Shown here piece by piece: positions 8,551-18,561 of a stretch of 64,000 nt of DNA. The notes below the pieces were generated by a model, which made no database searches, was not told where the DNA came from, and saw only the letters and a list, made by a program, of their open reading frames with translations. Numbering within the stretch: position 1 is the stretch's first letter; each line of letters begins with the position of its first letter. Location: NCBI RefSeq assembly GCF_002744755.1, contig NZ_KZ319290.1:257750-321749 (forward strand). Reading direction: 5' to 3'. The position numbers and the translations under genes were made by a program. This DNA is from Leeuwenhoekiella nanhaiensis (GTDB lineage: Bacteria; Bacteroidota; Bacteroidia; Flavobacteriales; Flavobacteriaceae).

Positions 8551-9414
8551 TTAGCCCAGATAAGTTTTAAGAATTTTACTACGTGAGGTATGCTTCAAAC
8601 GACGGATAGCTTTTTCTTTGATTTGACGCACGCGCTCGCGGGTTAGTTCAAAAGTTTCTCCTATTTCTTCAAGAGTCATAGGTTGTTGATTGCCAAGGCC
8701 GAAATATAAGCGAACGACATCAGCTTCACGGGGTGTAAGCGTCTCCAGAGCGCGTTCTATTTCGGTACGAAGTGATTCTGTGATCAACTCACGATCGGGG
8801 TTTGGCGACTCGCCAGAACGCAATACATCATACAGGTTTGAATCTTCTCCATCTATTAAAGGAGCGTCCATACTTACGTGTCTTCCGGCATTTTTCAAAG
8901 ATTCCTTAACATCGTTAATGGTCATGTCAAGCTCTTTAGCGATCTCTTCAGGACTTGGAGGTCTTTGATTGGCCTGCTCTAAAAAGGCGTAGGTTTTATT
9001 GATTTTATTGATAGAACCAATTTTGTTAAGCGGAAGTCTTACAATACGCGATTGTTCTGCCAATGCCTGAAGGATAGACTGTCTGATCCACCATACCGCA
9101 TAAGAGATAAATTTGAAACCTCGGGTCTCGTCAAAACGTCTTGCAGCTTTAATTAAACCCAAATTACCTTCATTGATCAAATCAGGTAAGGTCAAACCCT
9201 GATTCTGGTATTGCTTTGCTACCGAAACCACAAATCGCAAGTTTGCTTTAGTTAGTTTTTCTAATGCACGTTGATCACCGGCCTTGATGCGCTGAGCGAG
9301 TTCTACCTCGTCTTCGGCTGTAATAAGATCTACTTTCCCTATTTCTTGAAGGTACTTGTCTAAAGAAGCGGTTTCCCTGTTGGTAACCTGTTTAGTAATC
9401 TTGAGTTGTCTCAT
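8551..9414 (-). CDS. rpoD: Primary RNA polymerase sigma factor RpoD/SigA
   Basis: The 287-residue protein is a group 1 sigma-70 factor of the short Bacteroidota type, without region 1.1 and the long non-conserved insert. Region 1.2 covers about 15-50 ([16 protein letters not shown]). Region 2 covers about 55-125 ([51 protein letters not shown]). Region 3 spans about 130-210. Region 4 with its helix-turn-helix covers about 225-287 ([20 protein letters not shown]). It directs housekeeping transcription from TTTG/TAnnTTTG promoters of this phylum. Confidence 0.98.
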   Translation of the reverse strand: MRQLKITKQVTNRETASLDKYLQEIGKVDLITAEDEVELAQRIKAGDQRALEKLTKANLRFVVSVAKQYQNQGLTLPDLINEGNLGLIKAARRFDETRGFKFISYAVWWIRQSILQALAEQSRIVRLPLNKIGSINKINKTYAFLEQANQRPPSPEEIAKELDMTINDVKESLKNAGRHVSMDAPLIDGEDSNLYDVLRSGESPNPDRELITESLRTEIERALETLTPREADVVRLYFGLGNQQPMTLEEIGETFELTRERVRQIKEKAIRRLKHTSRSKILKTYLG

Positions 9415-9508
9415 TGACGTTTACGTATTAATTGAGCATTATACCCATTATACGTATCAAGCAAAGAAAAGGTTACAACAGAATTGAATTTTTTTTAGAA
9501 AAATTTAA

Positions 9509-9532
9509 CAATACGAGATGTCAGGCGTATTG
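9509..9532 (-). terminator. Weak candidate terminator after the hybrid kinase gene
   Basis: CAATACG and CGTATTG arms (7 bp, 10-nt loop) are followed on the minus strand by TTAAATTTTTC. They lie 39 bp after the kinase stop and upstream of rpoD. The stem is short and AT-rich. Confidence 0.35.
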
Positions 9533-9570
9533 ATATTTTGCTATAAATCTGAAAATCAGAATATTATTAC

Positions 9571-12315
9571 TTATTTATTTTTCGTTTTTAATTCAATAAG
9601 TTTGACATTTACTTCCGTCAGGGCTTGAGTATACAAATCTTCGAAAGTCTTAAGGTGCTTTTTGGCCTCTGTTACTTTTGAAGAGTCCTTTATAAGGCTC
9701 TCTATCTGCTGTAAATGATAGCCGTGTCTGGTCATGCCCAGATTCATGAAACTTGATTTCATCTTATGTGCTGTAGTACTGGCCTGTAGATAATACTCCT
9801 GTTCTACACATTTGCGGAGACTTTTAAGATCATCAGGAGTTTCCTGGATAAAAACTTCCAAGAGAGCGATTACAAATTTTTTGTCATTATCAAAAATATC
9901 AAGCAGATGCGCGATGTCAACAGATTTTGATTGTTGCGTGATATCAGAGCCTGACGGGGATTTTTCTTGTACCACTTCTGGTTCACTATTTTTATCCTCA
10001 TCTACAAGCCAAAACAATACTTCTTTTAAAGCTTCCTCTTTTAAGGGTTTAGTCAAATAAAAGTCAATCCCGGCATTGATGGCTTTTTTTCGGGATTCAG
10101 GAAAAACATCAGCAGAACAGGCAACGATGGGTACTTTTTTAATCGCGTCTTTGTTAGACTGCCGTATTGAAGCAATGGCTTCGAGACCATTCATTACGGG
10201 CATATGCATGTCCATCAGAATCAGATCATAATCTACCTTACCACTCTGGTGTATTTTTACTGCTTGTTCGCCATTTTCAGCAATATCAGCCTCAACGCCC
10301 AGACTGCTCAGCAATTGCTTGATGTAAAACTGATTCATCTTATTATCCTCGGCGACAAGAACTTTTAAGCCTTCAAGAGATTTATTTTTGGCAAGATTCG
10401 GACGAGAAGTGTTATCAAGATTTTTCAGTTTACTCTTCTTAAAGCTCACATTAAAGCAAAATTCAGAGCCTTTACCTACTTCGCTACTCGCGGTCAACGT
10501 TCCTTTTTTCAGATTTATCAATTCTTTGGTAATCGCCAGTCCCAAACCGGTTCCATTAATCTTGGCATTTTCCGGACTTTCAACCTGATAAAAACTGTCA
10601 AAAATCGTTTGAATTTTCTCTTCAGGAATTCCTATCCCGGTGTCTTTAACCTTAAAATTAAGGCGTAGTTCTTCATCCGTTTCACTATCGAGTCCTACCT
10701 TAAGTGAGATAGAGCCCTGGTGTGTAAATTTTATTGCATTTCCTATGAGGTTGGTAAGAATCTGATTAAGTCTGAATTGATCACCAACTACCACATTAGG
10801 TATCACTTCGTCAATATGTGCCGAAAGGGAAAGCCCTTTCTCCCGGGCTTTAATTTCAAACCCATTAGCCAGATTGTAAACTACTTCCCGAAGATTAAAA
10901 TCTATAGACTGAAGCGATAGTTTTCCGGCTTCAATTTTAGAAAAGTCGAGAATGTCATTAACAATTGACAATAAATTTTTGGCTGAAAAAGAAATTCCTT
11001 CAATGTTTTTTTGTAGAATTTCCGGGTCTTCTATGCCGTGTTTAGAAATGATTTCAGAGAGTCCCAGAATTACGTTAAGTGGTGTTCGTATTTCGTGACT
11101 CATATTAGAAAGAAAAGTCGATTTAGCCTCTGCTGCTTTTTCGGCACTGATGCGCGCTTTGAGCGTGTCTTTCCGTTTAGAAATATTACGCAGTAAAAGC
11201 GTGAAACTTTCTACGGGAGCTGTGTAATTGTTACTAGCGGAAACCTCATAGGTTTCTTTTTTCCCATTTTTCGCAATTAAATCGATTTCGATTCGGCGGC
11301 CGATGACGCTTTTTTTGGAGTTTTCATAAAGTCGGGCAATATCCTGCCTTATGGTTTGCGAGACATATTCGGGAAATAGTTCAAAAATATCCCGTTTGAG
11401 TAGCTCTTCTTTTGAAAGCTCAAAAATCTTAGCTCCAAGTGTATTGCATTGCAGTATCGTACCGTGTTCATCAAATAGTAAGTAACCATCTAATAAGTTC
11501 TCGAGTACGTCATCCTGATTAATGATAACGGGTTTTTCAGGCTCAATAGGAAGGTCTGAACGCTCTTCGGTTACATTTGGGAAAGAGAGTGTTGAAGTAT
11601 TATTTTCTCTTAATAAAGAGGAAAACAATTGTGGAATAACATCTGAAATACAGGAGACCGCGTCTATGCGTTCAAAATAGATGTTGAAATCGCTTTGCGT
11701 TTCTGCAAAAACAGAGTCTACAAAATCCTGCCCGAAGATCTGCCCAAACTCCTTATGAACGGCTAAAGATTCCTCTTTAATGCTTATAAAGAGACTAATC
11801 TGCTCTACCAAGGTCTGGTTGCTCGGGGTCTTATGCAGCTTTTTGGTTAATTCTTCAATTCGAATTTGAGTTGCCTTGCGGTCAGGATCCTCATCTCTAA
11901 ATTTCTTAAGAATAATAAGTATATAAAGTTGTGCAAGGCAAATTTCCTGAGCTTTTCCTTGGCGATATAAAGGTGCAAAGGCATCTGAATTTCCATGTTC
12001 GGGAAACTTCAATTTAATTTCGGCTCTTAGTTGCTCTTCGGTACTTATAAATCTGGAGTCATTTATTAGCAGATAACGCTCTAAATCCAGATAAAACTGA
12101 AGAATACATAAGTTCTTTAGGTAAGGTTCTTCGGGGAATTGAAAACTTTCAATCTTAGATTTCAAGATAAGTAGTCGCGCGCTTTCAGTCCCTAGCCCAA
12201 GCAGGTAACTGAAAAAATCAGGGTGTTCATTTTCCACAGAAAACTCCTGATTGATACTTTTAACACGATGGTTAAATAAGCGATCTATAAATGTACTCAT
12301 TGAAGTTTGGGGCAA
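9571..12315 (-). CDS. Hybrid sensor histidine kinase (PAS-HisKA-HATPase-REC-Hpt) with unassigned N-terminus
   Basis: The 914-residue protein has no signal peptide or obvious membrane span, so it is probably cytosolic. Domains are: an unassigned mostly helical region (about 1-255); PAS (about 265-380, LLDGYLLFDEHGTILQCN); HisKA with phospho-acceptor His407 (NMSHEIRTPLN); HATPase_c with N-box Asn526, DTGIGIP (558-564) and GTGLGLAI; receiver domain (about 650-770) with Asp702 in LILMDMHMP and Lys756 in YLTKPL; and a C-terminal Hpt domain with His850 (AHKMKSSFMNLG). All relay residues are present, so it should run a complete four-step phosphorelay. No response regulator gene is adjacent, so output and stimulus are unknown. 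Confidence 0.93.
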   Translation of the reverse strand: MPQTSMSTFIDRLFNHRVKSINQEFSVENEHPDFFSYLLGLGTESARLLILKSKIESFQFPEEPYLKNLCILQFYLDLERYLLINDSRFISTEEQLRAEIKLKFPEHGNSDAFAPLYRQGKAQEICLAQLYILIILKKFRDEDPDRKATQIRIEELTKKLHKTPSNQTLVEQISLFISIKEESLAVHKEFGQIFGQDFVDSVFAETQSDFNIYFERIDAVSCISDVIPQLFSSLLRENNTSTLSFPNVTEERSDLPIEPEKPVIINQDDVLENLLDGYLLFDEHGTILQCNTLGAKIFELSKEELLKRDIFELFPEYVSQTIRQDIARLYENSKKSVIGRRIEIDLIAKNGKKETYEVSASNNYTAPVESFTLLLRNISKRKDTLKARISAEKAAEAKSTFLSNMSHEIRTPLNVILGLSEIISKHGIEDPEILQKNIEGISFSAKNLLSIVNDILDFSKIEAGKLSLQSIDFNLREVVYNLANGFEIKAREKGLSLSAHIDEVIPNVVVGDQFRLNQILTNLIGNAIKFTHQGSISLKVGLDSETDEELRLNFKVKDTGIGIPEEKIQTIFDSFYQVESPENAKINGTGLGLAITKELINLKKGTLTASSEVGKGSEFCFNVSFKKSKLKNLDNTSRPNLAKNKSLEGLKVLVAEDNKMNQFYIKQLLSSLGVEADIAENGEQAVKIHQSGKVDYDLILMDMHMPVMNGLEAIASIRQSNKDAIKKVPIVACSADVFPESRKKAINAGIDFYLTKPLKEEALKEVLFWLVDEDKNSEPEVVQEKSPSGSDITQQSKSVDIAHLLDIFDNDKKFVIALLEVFIQETPDDLKSLRKCVEQEYYLQASTTAHKMKSSFMNLGMTRHGYHLQQIESLIKDSSKVTEAKKHLKTFEDLYTQALTEVNVKLIELKTKNK

Positions 12316-12433
12316 TTCCTATAACTGTAAAAGTAATCAATTTTGACGATGAGACAACTTTATTCCTGTAAGAAAAAACTGTAACAGGCTATTTTTTAGT
12401 GTATTATGAATGGTAATGTGTGGTTTATAACGC

Positions 12434-12463
12434 AAAAAGAGCCCGATACAATCGGACTCTTTT
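12434..12463 (-). terminator. Terminator of the proCBA operon
   Basis: A 13-bp stem with one mismatch (arms 12435-12447 and 12451-12463, 3-nt loop) reads on the minus strand into TTTTTG. It lies 52 bp after the proA stop. Confidence 0.8.
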
Positions 12464-12514
12464 GATAATATACACCTATTTTAAGGCTTATTTATTTTGC
12501 AATATTTCTAAAAA

Positions 12515-13714
12515 TTATACACGCACGTGACCGTCGCCATATACATAGTATTTATTTGTCACCAATTGCTTCAGACCTAAAGGTCCCCTATGATGTAATT
12601 TATCTGTACTGATAGCTAATTCCGCGCCAACACCCATCTGACCTCCGTCTGTAAAACGGGTTGAAGCATTGTGATATACAGCAGCAGTGTCAATATTTTC
12701 CATAAAAAACTGTGCTACTTCTGTGTTCTCTGTAAGTATGGCACTCGAGTGTCCACCACTATAGGTATTAATCTTAGCAATAGCTTCGTCGATATTGTCA
12801 ACAGCTCCCAATACAATTTTCATTGCCAGGAATTCTTCATACCAGGTATCCTCATTTGGAATTTCGGTATTAGAGCTGAGTACCTCTTTAGATTTGGCAT
12901 CAGCCAAGACTTCCACGCCTTTAGCTTCAAGAATATCTTTTAATTCCTGAATTCTTGATTCATAACTAGGAAGGTTTTTATCTACAAGCACCTTATCAAG
13001 CGCATTACAACCTGAGATTTTATCAGTTTTCGCATTGATAATTACTTCAACTGTCTTTTTCCAATCGGCTTCCGGGTGAACATATAGGAAATTATTTCCT
13101 CTACCACTCACCAGGACGGCACACTGAGCGTGCTGTTTAACAAAAGCAATGAGACGCTCGCCGCCGCGTGGCACGATAAGATCTAATGGTTGATCCGGAT
13201 TTCGTAAGAACTCCTGTGTCTCTTCGCGATTTAACTGCAACATTGTGATCCAGTCTTCATCCAGGTTGTTTTCGCGTAATGCCTGTTTCCAGCAATCTAC
13301 AAGTACAACATTACTGTTATAGGCTTCCTTACCACCTTTAAGCAAGATTTTGTTATTTGCTTTAAAGGCCAATACGGCTGCTTCAATGGTAACGTCAGGT
13401 CTTGATTCATAAATGATCAAAATAGTACCAAAAGGCGCTGTTTTATTCACAATATTAAGACCGCTGTCTAAAGTTACGTTTGAAATTTCCTGACTTACGG
13501 GATCCTCCTGATCACGCACTTCCTGAATCGCCTGAATCATACCTTCAATCTTTTTGTCATTTACGACTAATCGGTCGTAAAGAGCCTGATCATCACGATT
13601 AAAAGCTTCAAGGTCTTTTTTATTTGCTTCTAAAATTTCGGCTTTCCGCTGACCAATTATAGTGATCATAGAATCCAAAACTTTATTTTTAATATCTGTA
13701 TTTAATAATTGCAT
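12515..13714 (-). CDS. proA: Glutamate-5-semialdehyde dehydrogenase (gamma-glutamyl phosphate reductase)
   Basis: The 399-residue ALDH-superfamily enzyme reduces glutamyl 5-phosphate with NADPH to glutamate semialdehyde, the second step of proline synthesis. Visible features are LLKGGKEAYNSN, LIVPRGGERLIAFV, the catalytic-Cys region SGCNALDKVLVDK, the DTAAVYHNASTRFTDGGQ stretch and GPLGLKQL near the C-terminus. Length is normal. It is the last gene of a proC-proB-proA operon, 36 bp after proB. Confidence 0.96.
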   Translation of the reverse strand: MQLLNTDIKNKVLDSMITIIGQRKAEILEANKKDLEAFNRDDQALYDRLVVNDKKIEGMIQAIQEVRDQEDPVSQEISNVTLDSGLNIVNKTAPFGTILIIYESRPDVTIEAAVLAFKANNKILLKGGKEAYNSNVVLVDCWKQALRENNLDEDWITMLQLNREETQEFLRNPDQPLDLIVPRGGERLIAFVKQHAQCAVLVSGRGNNFLYVHPEADWKKTVEVIINAKTDKISGCNALDKVLVDKNLPSYESRIQELKDILEAKGVEVLADAKSKEVLSSNTEIPNEDTWYEEFLAMKIVLGAVDNIDEAIAKINTYSGGHSSAILTENTEVAQFFMENIDTAAVYHNASTRFTDGGQMGVGAELAISTDKLHHRGPLGLKQLVTNKYYVYGDGHVRV

Positions 13715-13750
13715 ATTCTTCTTTTTTCGGATTAGTTTAAGCCAAAGATT

Positions 13751-14530
13751 TTACTTGGTCTCTGAGAATTTTGTACCAATCTCTTTACCTTCCAGCAAAT
13801 CGATAATAACATTATGTCGCTTACCATTTGCTATGTAGCAGGTGATGTTCTTGCGGGCAGTTTCTTTGGCAATCTTTAATTTCGATTTCATACCACCACG
13901 GCCTTCACCTTCTGCTTTTCGGTTTTCCTGAACGTATTTTTCAACATTCTGTTCAGGATGTACTTCACTTATTTTTTCGGAATCGTCATCATCAGGGTGA
14001 CCTGTGTACAAGCCATCTGTATCTGTAAGCAAGATAAGAGCATCCGCATCGATTAATTCAGCTACAAGACTTGCTAGCTCATCATTATCTGTAAACATAG
14101 ACATGGTAAGTGATACAGCATCATCTTCATTAGCGATAGGTACAATACCTTCAGATAGCAATCCCTCATAACAATTAATCATGTTTTCGCGATGCTTACC
14201 TGGAGCGAAATCTCTTTTAGTCGCCAGTAATTGCGCGCAATGCATACCAAAACTATTAAATAGTGTATAGTAGTGACGCATCATACGCGGCTGTCCTACC
14301 GAAGAAAATATTTGTCTTCGAGTTGAAGGATCGTCAGAGTTGCATTCTCCTAAAACCTCTTTACCGGCAATCGCAGAACCTGAAGAAACCAGCACGGGCT
14401 GATATCCTTTCTCATATAATTCTGCTATTTGTCTTACAAGTTCGTGAAGAACGGGGCCAACAATTCTGTTGTTCCTATTCGTCATTACGTTAGTTCCTAC
14501 TTTTATAACTACGCGTTTTCTTTTCTTCAT
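13751..14530 (-). CDS. proB: Glutamate 5-kinase without PUA domain
   Basis: The 259-residue protein is an amino-acid-kinase-fold enzyme that phosphorylates glutamate, the first step of proline synthesis. It opens with KKRKRVVIKVGTNVMT and contains LVSSGSAIAGKEVLGE, ANEDDAVSL, FTDNDELASLVA and GRGGMKSKLKIA. The C-terminal PUA domain of the E. coli enzyme is absent, as in many Bacteroidota. An upstream in-frame ATG at 14575 would overlap proC by 44 bp; the ATG at 14530 lies just after the proC stop and begins at the conserved N-terminus, so it was chosen. Confidence 0.95.
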   Translation of the reverse strand: MKKRKRVVIKVGTNVMTNRNNRIVGPVLHELVRQIAELYEKGYQPVLVSSGSAIAGKEVLGECNSDDPSTRRQIFSSVGQPRMMRHYYTLFNSFGMHCAQLLATKRDFAPGKHRENMINCYEGLLSEGIVPIANEDDAVSLTMSMFTDNDELASLVAELIDADALILLTDTDGLYTGHPDDDDSEKISEVHPEQNVEKYVQENRKAEGEGRGGMKSKLKIAKETARKNITCYIANGKRHNVIIDLLEGKEIGTKFSETK

Positions 14531-14531
14531 C

Positions 14532-15338
14532 TTATTTTTCTTTACCGAGTTCTGTTGCGCGGTTAAACGCTGCATATGCAGCTTCTTTAATTAATTCTTT
14601 TACGTTATTATCTTCCATTGAATCTAAGGCAGCACGGGTAGTTCCTCCCTTTGAAGCTACACGATCCATCCAGGTTTCTGGTGACAGATCAGAATCATTG
14701 AATAATGCAACAGCACCTTCAAATGTTTGTGATACTAAAACTTTAGAATCGTTGCTGCTGAAGCCCATTTTTAATGCTGCTTCAAGCATAGATTGCATAA
14801 AATAAAATATATATGCAGGTCCACTACCAGAAATACCGGTTGAAGCATCAATGAAATTTTCGGTTTCAACATGTATTGACGCACCTGTTGTGTCCAGAAG
14901 ACTACGTACCGTAAGTAATTCGATTCGACTTACTTCTTTAGATTCTGTGAAAGAAGTAACACCTTTACCTACTTTGGCGGGTAAATTAGGCATCGTACGT
15001 ATTACTTTTTTAATGCCTAATCCATTTTGAATCGTTTCTATGGTAACTCCTGCCATCAAAGAAACAAATACTTGCTCCTGATTGATATAGGGTTTTATAG
15101 ATTCAAAGAGAGACTCTTTGTGATAAGGCTTAACAGCCAAAAAGATAACGTCAGCCTGTGGCACACAATCTTCAATACTATCGTACGCATCAAACTGCGC
15201 CATGGTTGAAAGAGCTTCCGTTTTTTGTGGGGAGACATCGTAAATCATAAGTTTACGCTTTCCGAGGAATGGAGATGTCGCCATTCCTTCTGCATAGGTA
15301 AGTCCCATGTTGCCTGCACCCAATACTAATACTTTCAT
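14532..15338 (-). CDS. proC: Pyrroline-5-carboxylate reductase
   Basis: The 268-residue NAD(P)-dependent enzyme makes proline from pyrroline-5-carboxylate. The N-terminal Rossmann motif VLVLGAGNMG, the VFLAVKPYH segment, MPNLPAKVGKG and the dimerisation signature SGSGPAYIFYFMQSMLEA with TWMDRVASKGGTTRAALDSM are clear. It is the first gene of proCBA; proB starts 1 bp after its stop. No strong -7 element was found in the 360-bp upstream region. Confidence 0.96.
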   Translation of the reverse strand: MKVLVLGAGNMGLTYAEGMATSPFLGKRKLMIYDVSPQKTEALSTMAQFDAYDSIEDCVPQADVIFLAVKPYHKESLFESIKPYINQEQVFVSLMAGVTIETIQNGLGIKKVIRTMPNLPAKVGKGVTSFTESKEVSRIELLTVRSLLDTTGASIHVETENFIDASTGISGSGPAYIFYFMQSMLEAALKMGFSSNDSKVLVSQTFEGAVALFNDSDLSPETWMDRVASKGGTTRAALDSMEDNNVKELIKEAAYAAFNRATELGKEK

Positions 15339-15698
15339 TAGATAAGTTTTTATTAATTAGTTCGCTCTATATAGTGCAAGGACCATACGAGAGTAGAACC
15401 AGAACGGCGTCAGATAGTTCCTTATAAAATAAGTTCTTCTGAGGCCCCTATTCTATAAGGCTTGAGCGGGTATTGCTAAGTAAATGTTAAAGATTAATAT
15501 TTGAAAGTGTCTTGCGATTTTGGCAGTTTTTCTGCCAAATGCTGTAGTTATGTCAGTTAGTCATGCTTTTTGACTCGAATTAATGCAATATTGATAATTA
15601 ACTAATATTATTTTAGAGCATATTGTTCTAGTTATCAGAAAGGTATGTGCAAAAAAAAGGAGCCATTAGGCTCCTTTAAATTTTGAGATTAAACTGAA
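15339..15698. other. Intergenic region between proC and pnp
   Basis: This 360-bp gap contains the pnp terminator (15650-15677) and must hold the proC promoter. It has an 8-bp stem with a 5-nt loop at 15519-15539 (arms TTTGGCAG and CTGCCAAA) of unknown role. No ORF or recognisable RNA was seen. Confidence 0.5.
15650..15677 (-). terminator. Terminator of pnp
   Basis: AAAGGAGCC and GGCTCCTTT arms around a 4-nt loop (15656-15677) run on the minus strand into eight T residues. The hairpin starts 21 bp after the pnp stop. Confidence 0.9.
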
Positions 15699-17927
15699 TT
15701 AGTCTCTTCTGCGATCTCTGTTGCGGTTGTCTCTACCACCTCTGTTATTATCTCGAGATCCGCGATCTTTATTGTCGCTACGTGGAGCACGCTCTTTGTA
15801 ACCTTCCGGTTTTTCAAGCAGGGCCTTACGCGAAACTTTCTCTTTTTTAGTTCTGGAGTCGATACCGAAGTATTTCACTTCAAATACATCTCCCATATTC
15901 ACCACGTCACTTACGTTCTCAGTACGTTCCCAGGCTAATTCAGATACGTGTAACAATACTTCGTTACCCGGAGCATCTAAATATTCTACCACAGCACCAA
16001 AATCGAGCATCTTGATCACTTTTACTTTGTAGCTGTTACCTACCACAGGCTTGAAGGTTATTGAATCGATCTTAGCAAGAACTGCGTTGATTCCTTCCTG
16101 ACCGGTACCCAGAATTTCCACGATACCTTCTTCGGTAACCGGATCTTCATTAATAACGATCGTAGTATTGGTTTCTTTCTGCAATTCCTGAATAACTTTA
16201 CCTCCAGGTCCTATAAGTGCACCAATGTATTCATTGGCAATACGGGTAGTAACCATTTTAGGAGCATATTCCTTCACGTCTTCGCGAGGTTCTGCTATAG
16301 TGTCGGTAAGTTTTTCAAGGATGTGTAAACGACCTTCGCGAGCTTGTTTTAAAGCTTTTACAAGAATTTCGTAAGAAAGACCTTTTACTTTAATATCCAT
16401 CTGGCAAGCGGTGATACCATCTGCCGTACCGGTTACTTTAAAGTCCATATCTCCTAAGTGATCTTCATCACCTAAAATGTCTGAAAGTACTGCGTATTTG
16501 CCACTTTCTCCATCAGAAATAAGACCCATTGCAATACCGGAAACAGGCTTCTTAAGCTGAACACCGGCATCCATAAGCGCCATTGTACCGGCACAAACGG
16601 TTGCCATAGAAGAGGAACCGTTAGATTCCAATACTTCTGATACCACACGTACAGTATACGGGCAATCTGCTGGTACCATACCTTTAAGTGCACGCTGTGC
16701 CAGGTTACCGTGACCTACCTCACGACGTGAAGTTCCGCGAATAGGGCGGGCTTCACCGGTTGAGAAAGGAGGGAAGTTGTAGTGCAGATAGAATTTTTCT
16801 TCTCCCTCAAAAGAAGGCATGTCAATCTGGTTAGCTTCTCTTGAAGTACCTAGGGTTACCGTCGCAAGAGCCTGAGTTTCCCCACGGGTAAAAATTGACG
16901 AACCGTGTACAGACGGTAAATAATCAACCTCACACCAGATAGGACGTATCTCTGTAGTTTTACGACCGTCTAAACGAAGTCCTTCGTTAAGAGTAAGGTC
17001 TCTAACTGCTGCTTTTTCGGCCTTATAGAAATATTTAGAAACCAGTGAACCGAAATCTTCAAGTTCTTCTTCAGAGAAGGTTGCGGTTACTTCTTCTTTA
17101 ATTTGTTGGAATGCAGCACTGCGTTCGTGTTTTGCAGAACCGGCTTTAGCAACTTCATATACTTTGTCGTATACCAAATCACGCACCTTTTTCTCAAGAT
17201 CTGCATCTTCGCGCTCAGGCTCGTACTCACGGGTTGCTTTTTTGCCGAATGCTTCCGCAAGGCGTACCTGTGCAGCACACTGAACTTTAATGGCCTCGTG
17301 AGCGGCTTTGATAGCCTCGGTCATTTCTTCTTCAGAAATTTCGTTCATTTCACCTTCAACCATCATCACAGAATCAGCAGAAGCACCAATTACCATGTCG
17401 ATATCAGATTCTTCCAATTGCTTGCGTGATGGGTTGATGATAAACTCACCGTTTACACGACCTACGCGTACCTCAGAAATAGGGCACTCAAAAGGGAAGT
17501 CAGAAAGTTGAATAGCTGCAGAAGCTGCGAGACCTGCCATCGCATCTGGCATAACCTCTTCATCGTGAGACATCAACTGAATCATCACCTGAGTTTCTGC
17601 GTGATAATCTTTTGGGAACAGGGGACGCAAAACGCGGTCAACAAGACGCATAGTCAATACTTCACCATCGCTGGGACGAGCCTCTCTCTTGAAGAAACCT
17701 CCCGGATAACGACCGGCTGCAGCAAACTTCTCACGGTAGTCTACCGTCAATGGAAGAAAATCTACATCACTCTGCTGGTAGTTTGATACTACAGTACACA
17801 GCAACATACATTTACCTGATTGTACAACTACAGATCCGTGTGCCTGTTTTGCAAGTTTTCCGGTTTCGATAGAGATTTCTCTACCGTCACCAAGGTCAAT
17901 GACCTCTTTAAAAGTCTTTGGAATCAT
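15699..17927 (-). CDS. pnp: Polyribonucleotide nucleotidyltransferase (PNPase)
   Basis: The 742-residue protein is a 3'-5' phosphorolytic exoribonuclease. It has two RNase PH domains (about 1-225 and 310-540; [38 protein letters not shown]), a linking helical region, a KH domain (about 555-615; [14 protein letters not shown]) and an S1 domain (about 620-695). The tail is basic and rich in Arg, Asn, Gly and Asp, probably adding RNA affinity. rpsO lies upstream on the same strand, the arrangement known from many bacteria, separated here by a terminator. The 5' leader holds small hairpins. Confidence 0.98.
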   Translation of the reverse strand: MIPKTFKEVIDLGDGREISIETGKLAKQAHGSVVVQSGKCMLLCTVVSNYQQSDVDFLPLTVDYREKFAAAGRYPGGFFKREARPSDGEVLTMRLVDRVLRPLFPKDYHAETQVMIQLMSHDEEVMPDAMAGLAASAAIQLSDFPFECPISEVRVGRVNGEFIINPSRKQLEESDIDMVIGASADSVMMVEGEMNEISEEEMTEAIKAAHEAIKVQCAAQVRLAEAFGKKATREYEPEREDADLEKKVRDLVYDKVYEVAKAGSAKHERSAAFQQIKEEVTATFSEEELEDFGSLVSKYFYKAEKAAVRDLTLNEGLRLDGRKTTEIRPIWCEVDYLPSVHGSSIFTRGETQALATVTLGTSREANQIDMPSFEGEEKFYLHYNFPPFSTGEARPIRGTSRREVGHGNLAQRALKGMVPADCPYTVRVVSEVLESNGSSSMATVCAGTMALMDAGVQLKKPVSGIAMGLISDGESGKYAVLSDILGDEDHLGDMDFKVTGTADGITACQMDIKVKGLSYEILVKALKQAREGRLHILEKLTDTIAEPREDVKEYAPKMVTTRIANEYIGALIGPGGKVIQELQKETNTTIVINEDPVTEEGIVEILGTGQEGINAVLAKIDSITFKPVVGNSYKVKVIKMLDFGAVVEYLDAPGNEVLLHVSELAWERTENVSDVVNMGDVFEVKYFGIDSRTKKEKVSRKALLEKPEGYKERAPRSDNKDRGSRDNNRGGRDNRNRDRRRD

Positions 17928-17945
17928 AAATTTGATTTTTCATCT

Positions 17946-18091
17946 GCATCCTAATCAGGATGCGGTTAAACATAAGCCGTTAACCATCAAGGTTAAAGGC
18001 AAGGTCTGTTGTGTTGTGTGTAGTGTTTGACCAATGAAAAACCCAAGGATAGCTTTCTTTGCCCTTTCGGGACTTTTGCCGCTAAGCGGCT
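17946..18091 (-). promoter_or_regulatory. Structured leader of pnp with three small hairpins
   Basis: Three inverted repeats lie upstream of the pnp start: 7-bp arms GCATCCT/AGGATGC with a 4-nt loop (17946-17963), 6-bp arms TTAACC/GGTTAA with a 5-nt loop (17980-17996), and GCCGC/GCGGC with a 3-nt loop (18078-18090). In other bacteria PNPase represses its own mRNA through a leader hairpin; a similar role here is only inferred. Confidence 0.35.
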
Positions 18092-18135
18092 TTAAAATAG
18101 GGTCTGCTGTTTTAAACAACGAGACAGGTAAAAAT

Positions 18136-18162
18136 AAAAGGGGCTGTAAAACAGCCCCTTTT
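18136..18162 (-). terminator. Terminator between rpsO and pnp
   Basis: A perfect 12-bp stem (AAAAGGGGCTGT / ACAGCCCCTTTT) with a 3-nt loop runs on the minus strand into TTTTATTTTT. It lies 6 bp after the rpsO stop. Confidence 0.92.
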
Positions 18163-18168
18163 CGAGAA

Positions 18169-18438
18169 TTATTTTCTTAAACCTAATTCCTTAACGATAG
18201 CACGATATCTGTTGATATCTTTCTTGGTTAAGTAGTCAAGTAATGCTCTGCGCTTACCTACTAACTTTACCAAAGAACGCTCTGTGTTAAAGTCTTTACG
18301 GTTGTTTTTTAAATGCCCGGTTAAATGGTTGATGCGGTATGTGAATAACGCAATCTGTCCTTCAGCAGAACCGGTATCGTTCTTGTCTTTACCGTAAGTG
18401 CTGAAAATTTCATCTTTCTTTTCTTGTGTAAGATACAT
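18169..18438 (-). CDS. rpsO: 30S ribosomal protein S15
   Basis: The 89-residue protein matches S15, which binds 16S rRNA early in 30S assembly. Visible motifs are DTGSAEGQIALFTYRINHL, the HLKNNRKDFNTERSL region and KLVGKRRALLDYL. The ATG at 18438 gives the normal start MYLTQEKK and normal length; the in-frame ATG at 18495 would add 19 unrelated residues and would cover the -7 element at 18493-18500. Confidence 0.98.
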   Translation of the reverse strand: MYLTQEKKDEIFSTYGKDKNDTGSAEGQIALFTYRINHLTGHLKNNRKDFNTERSLVKLVGKRRALLDYLTKKDINRYRAIVKELGLRK

Positions 18439-18492
18439 GCCAATATTATTTAAATAGTTTTTATGTATAACGGGCTTTTCCCGTTGAGCCGG

Positions 18493-18500
18493 CAAAGATA
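18493..18500 (-). promoter_or_regulatory. -7 promoter element of rpsO
   Basis: TATCTTTG on the minus strand matches TAnnTTTG, with transcription expected to start about 50 nt before the rpsO ATG. The leader would then begin with a 6-bp hairpin (AACGGG/CCCGTT, 18469-18485). No clear -33 element was found. Confidence 0.5.
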
Positions 18501-18561
18501 CAATTAATTTTGATAAGTAAAGGAGTTTTTTACTTTCAAAAATAAAGTCATCAAGGCCTGA

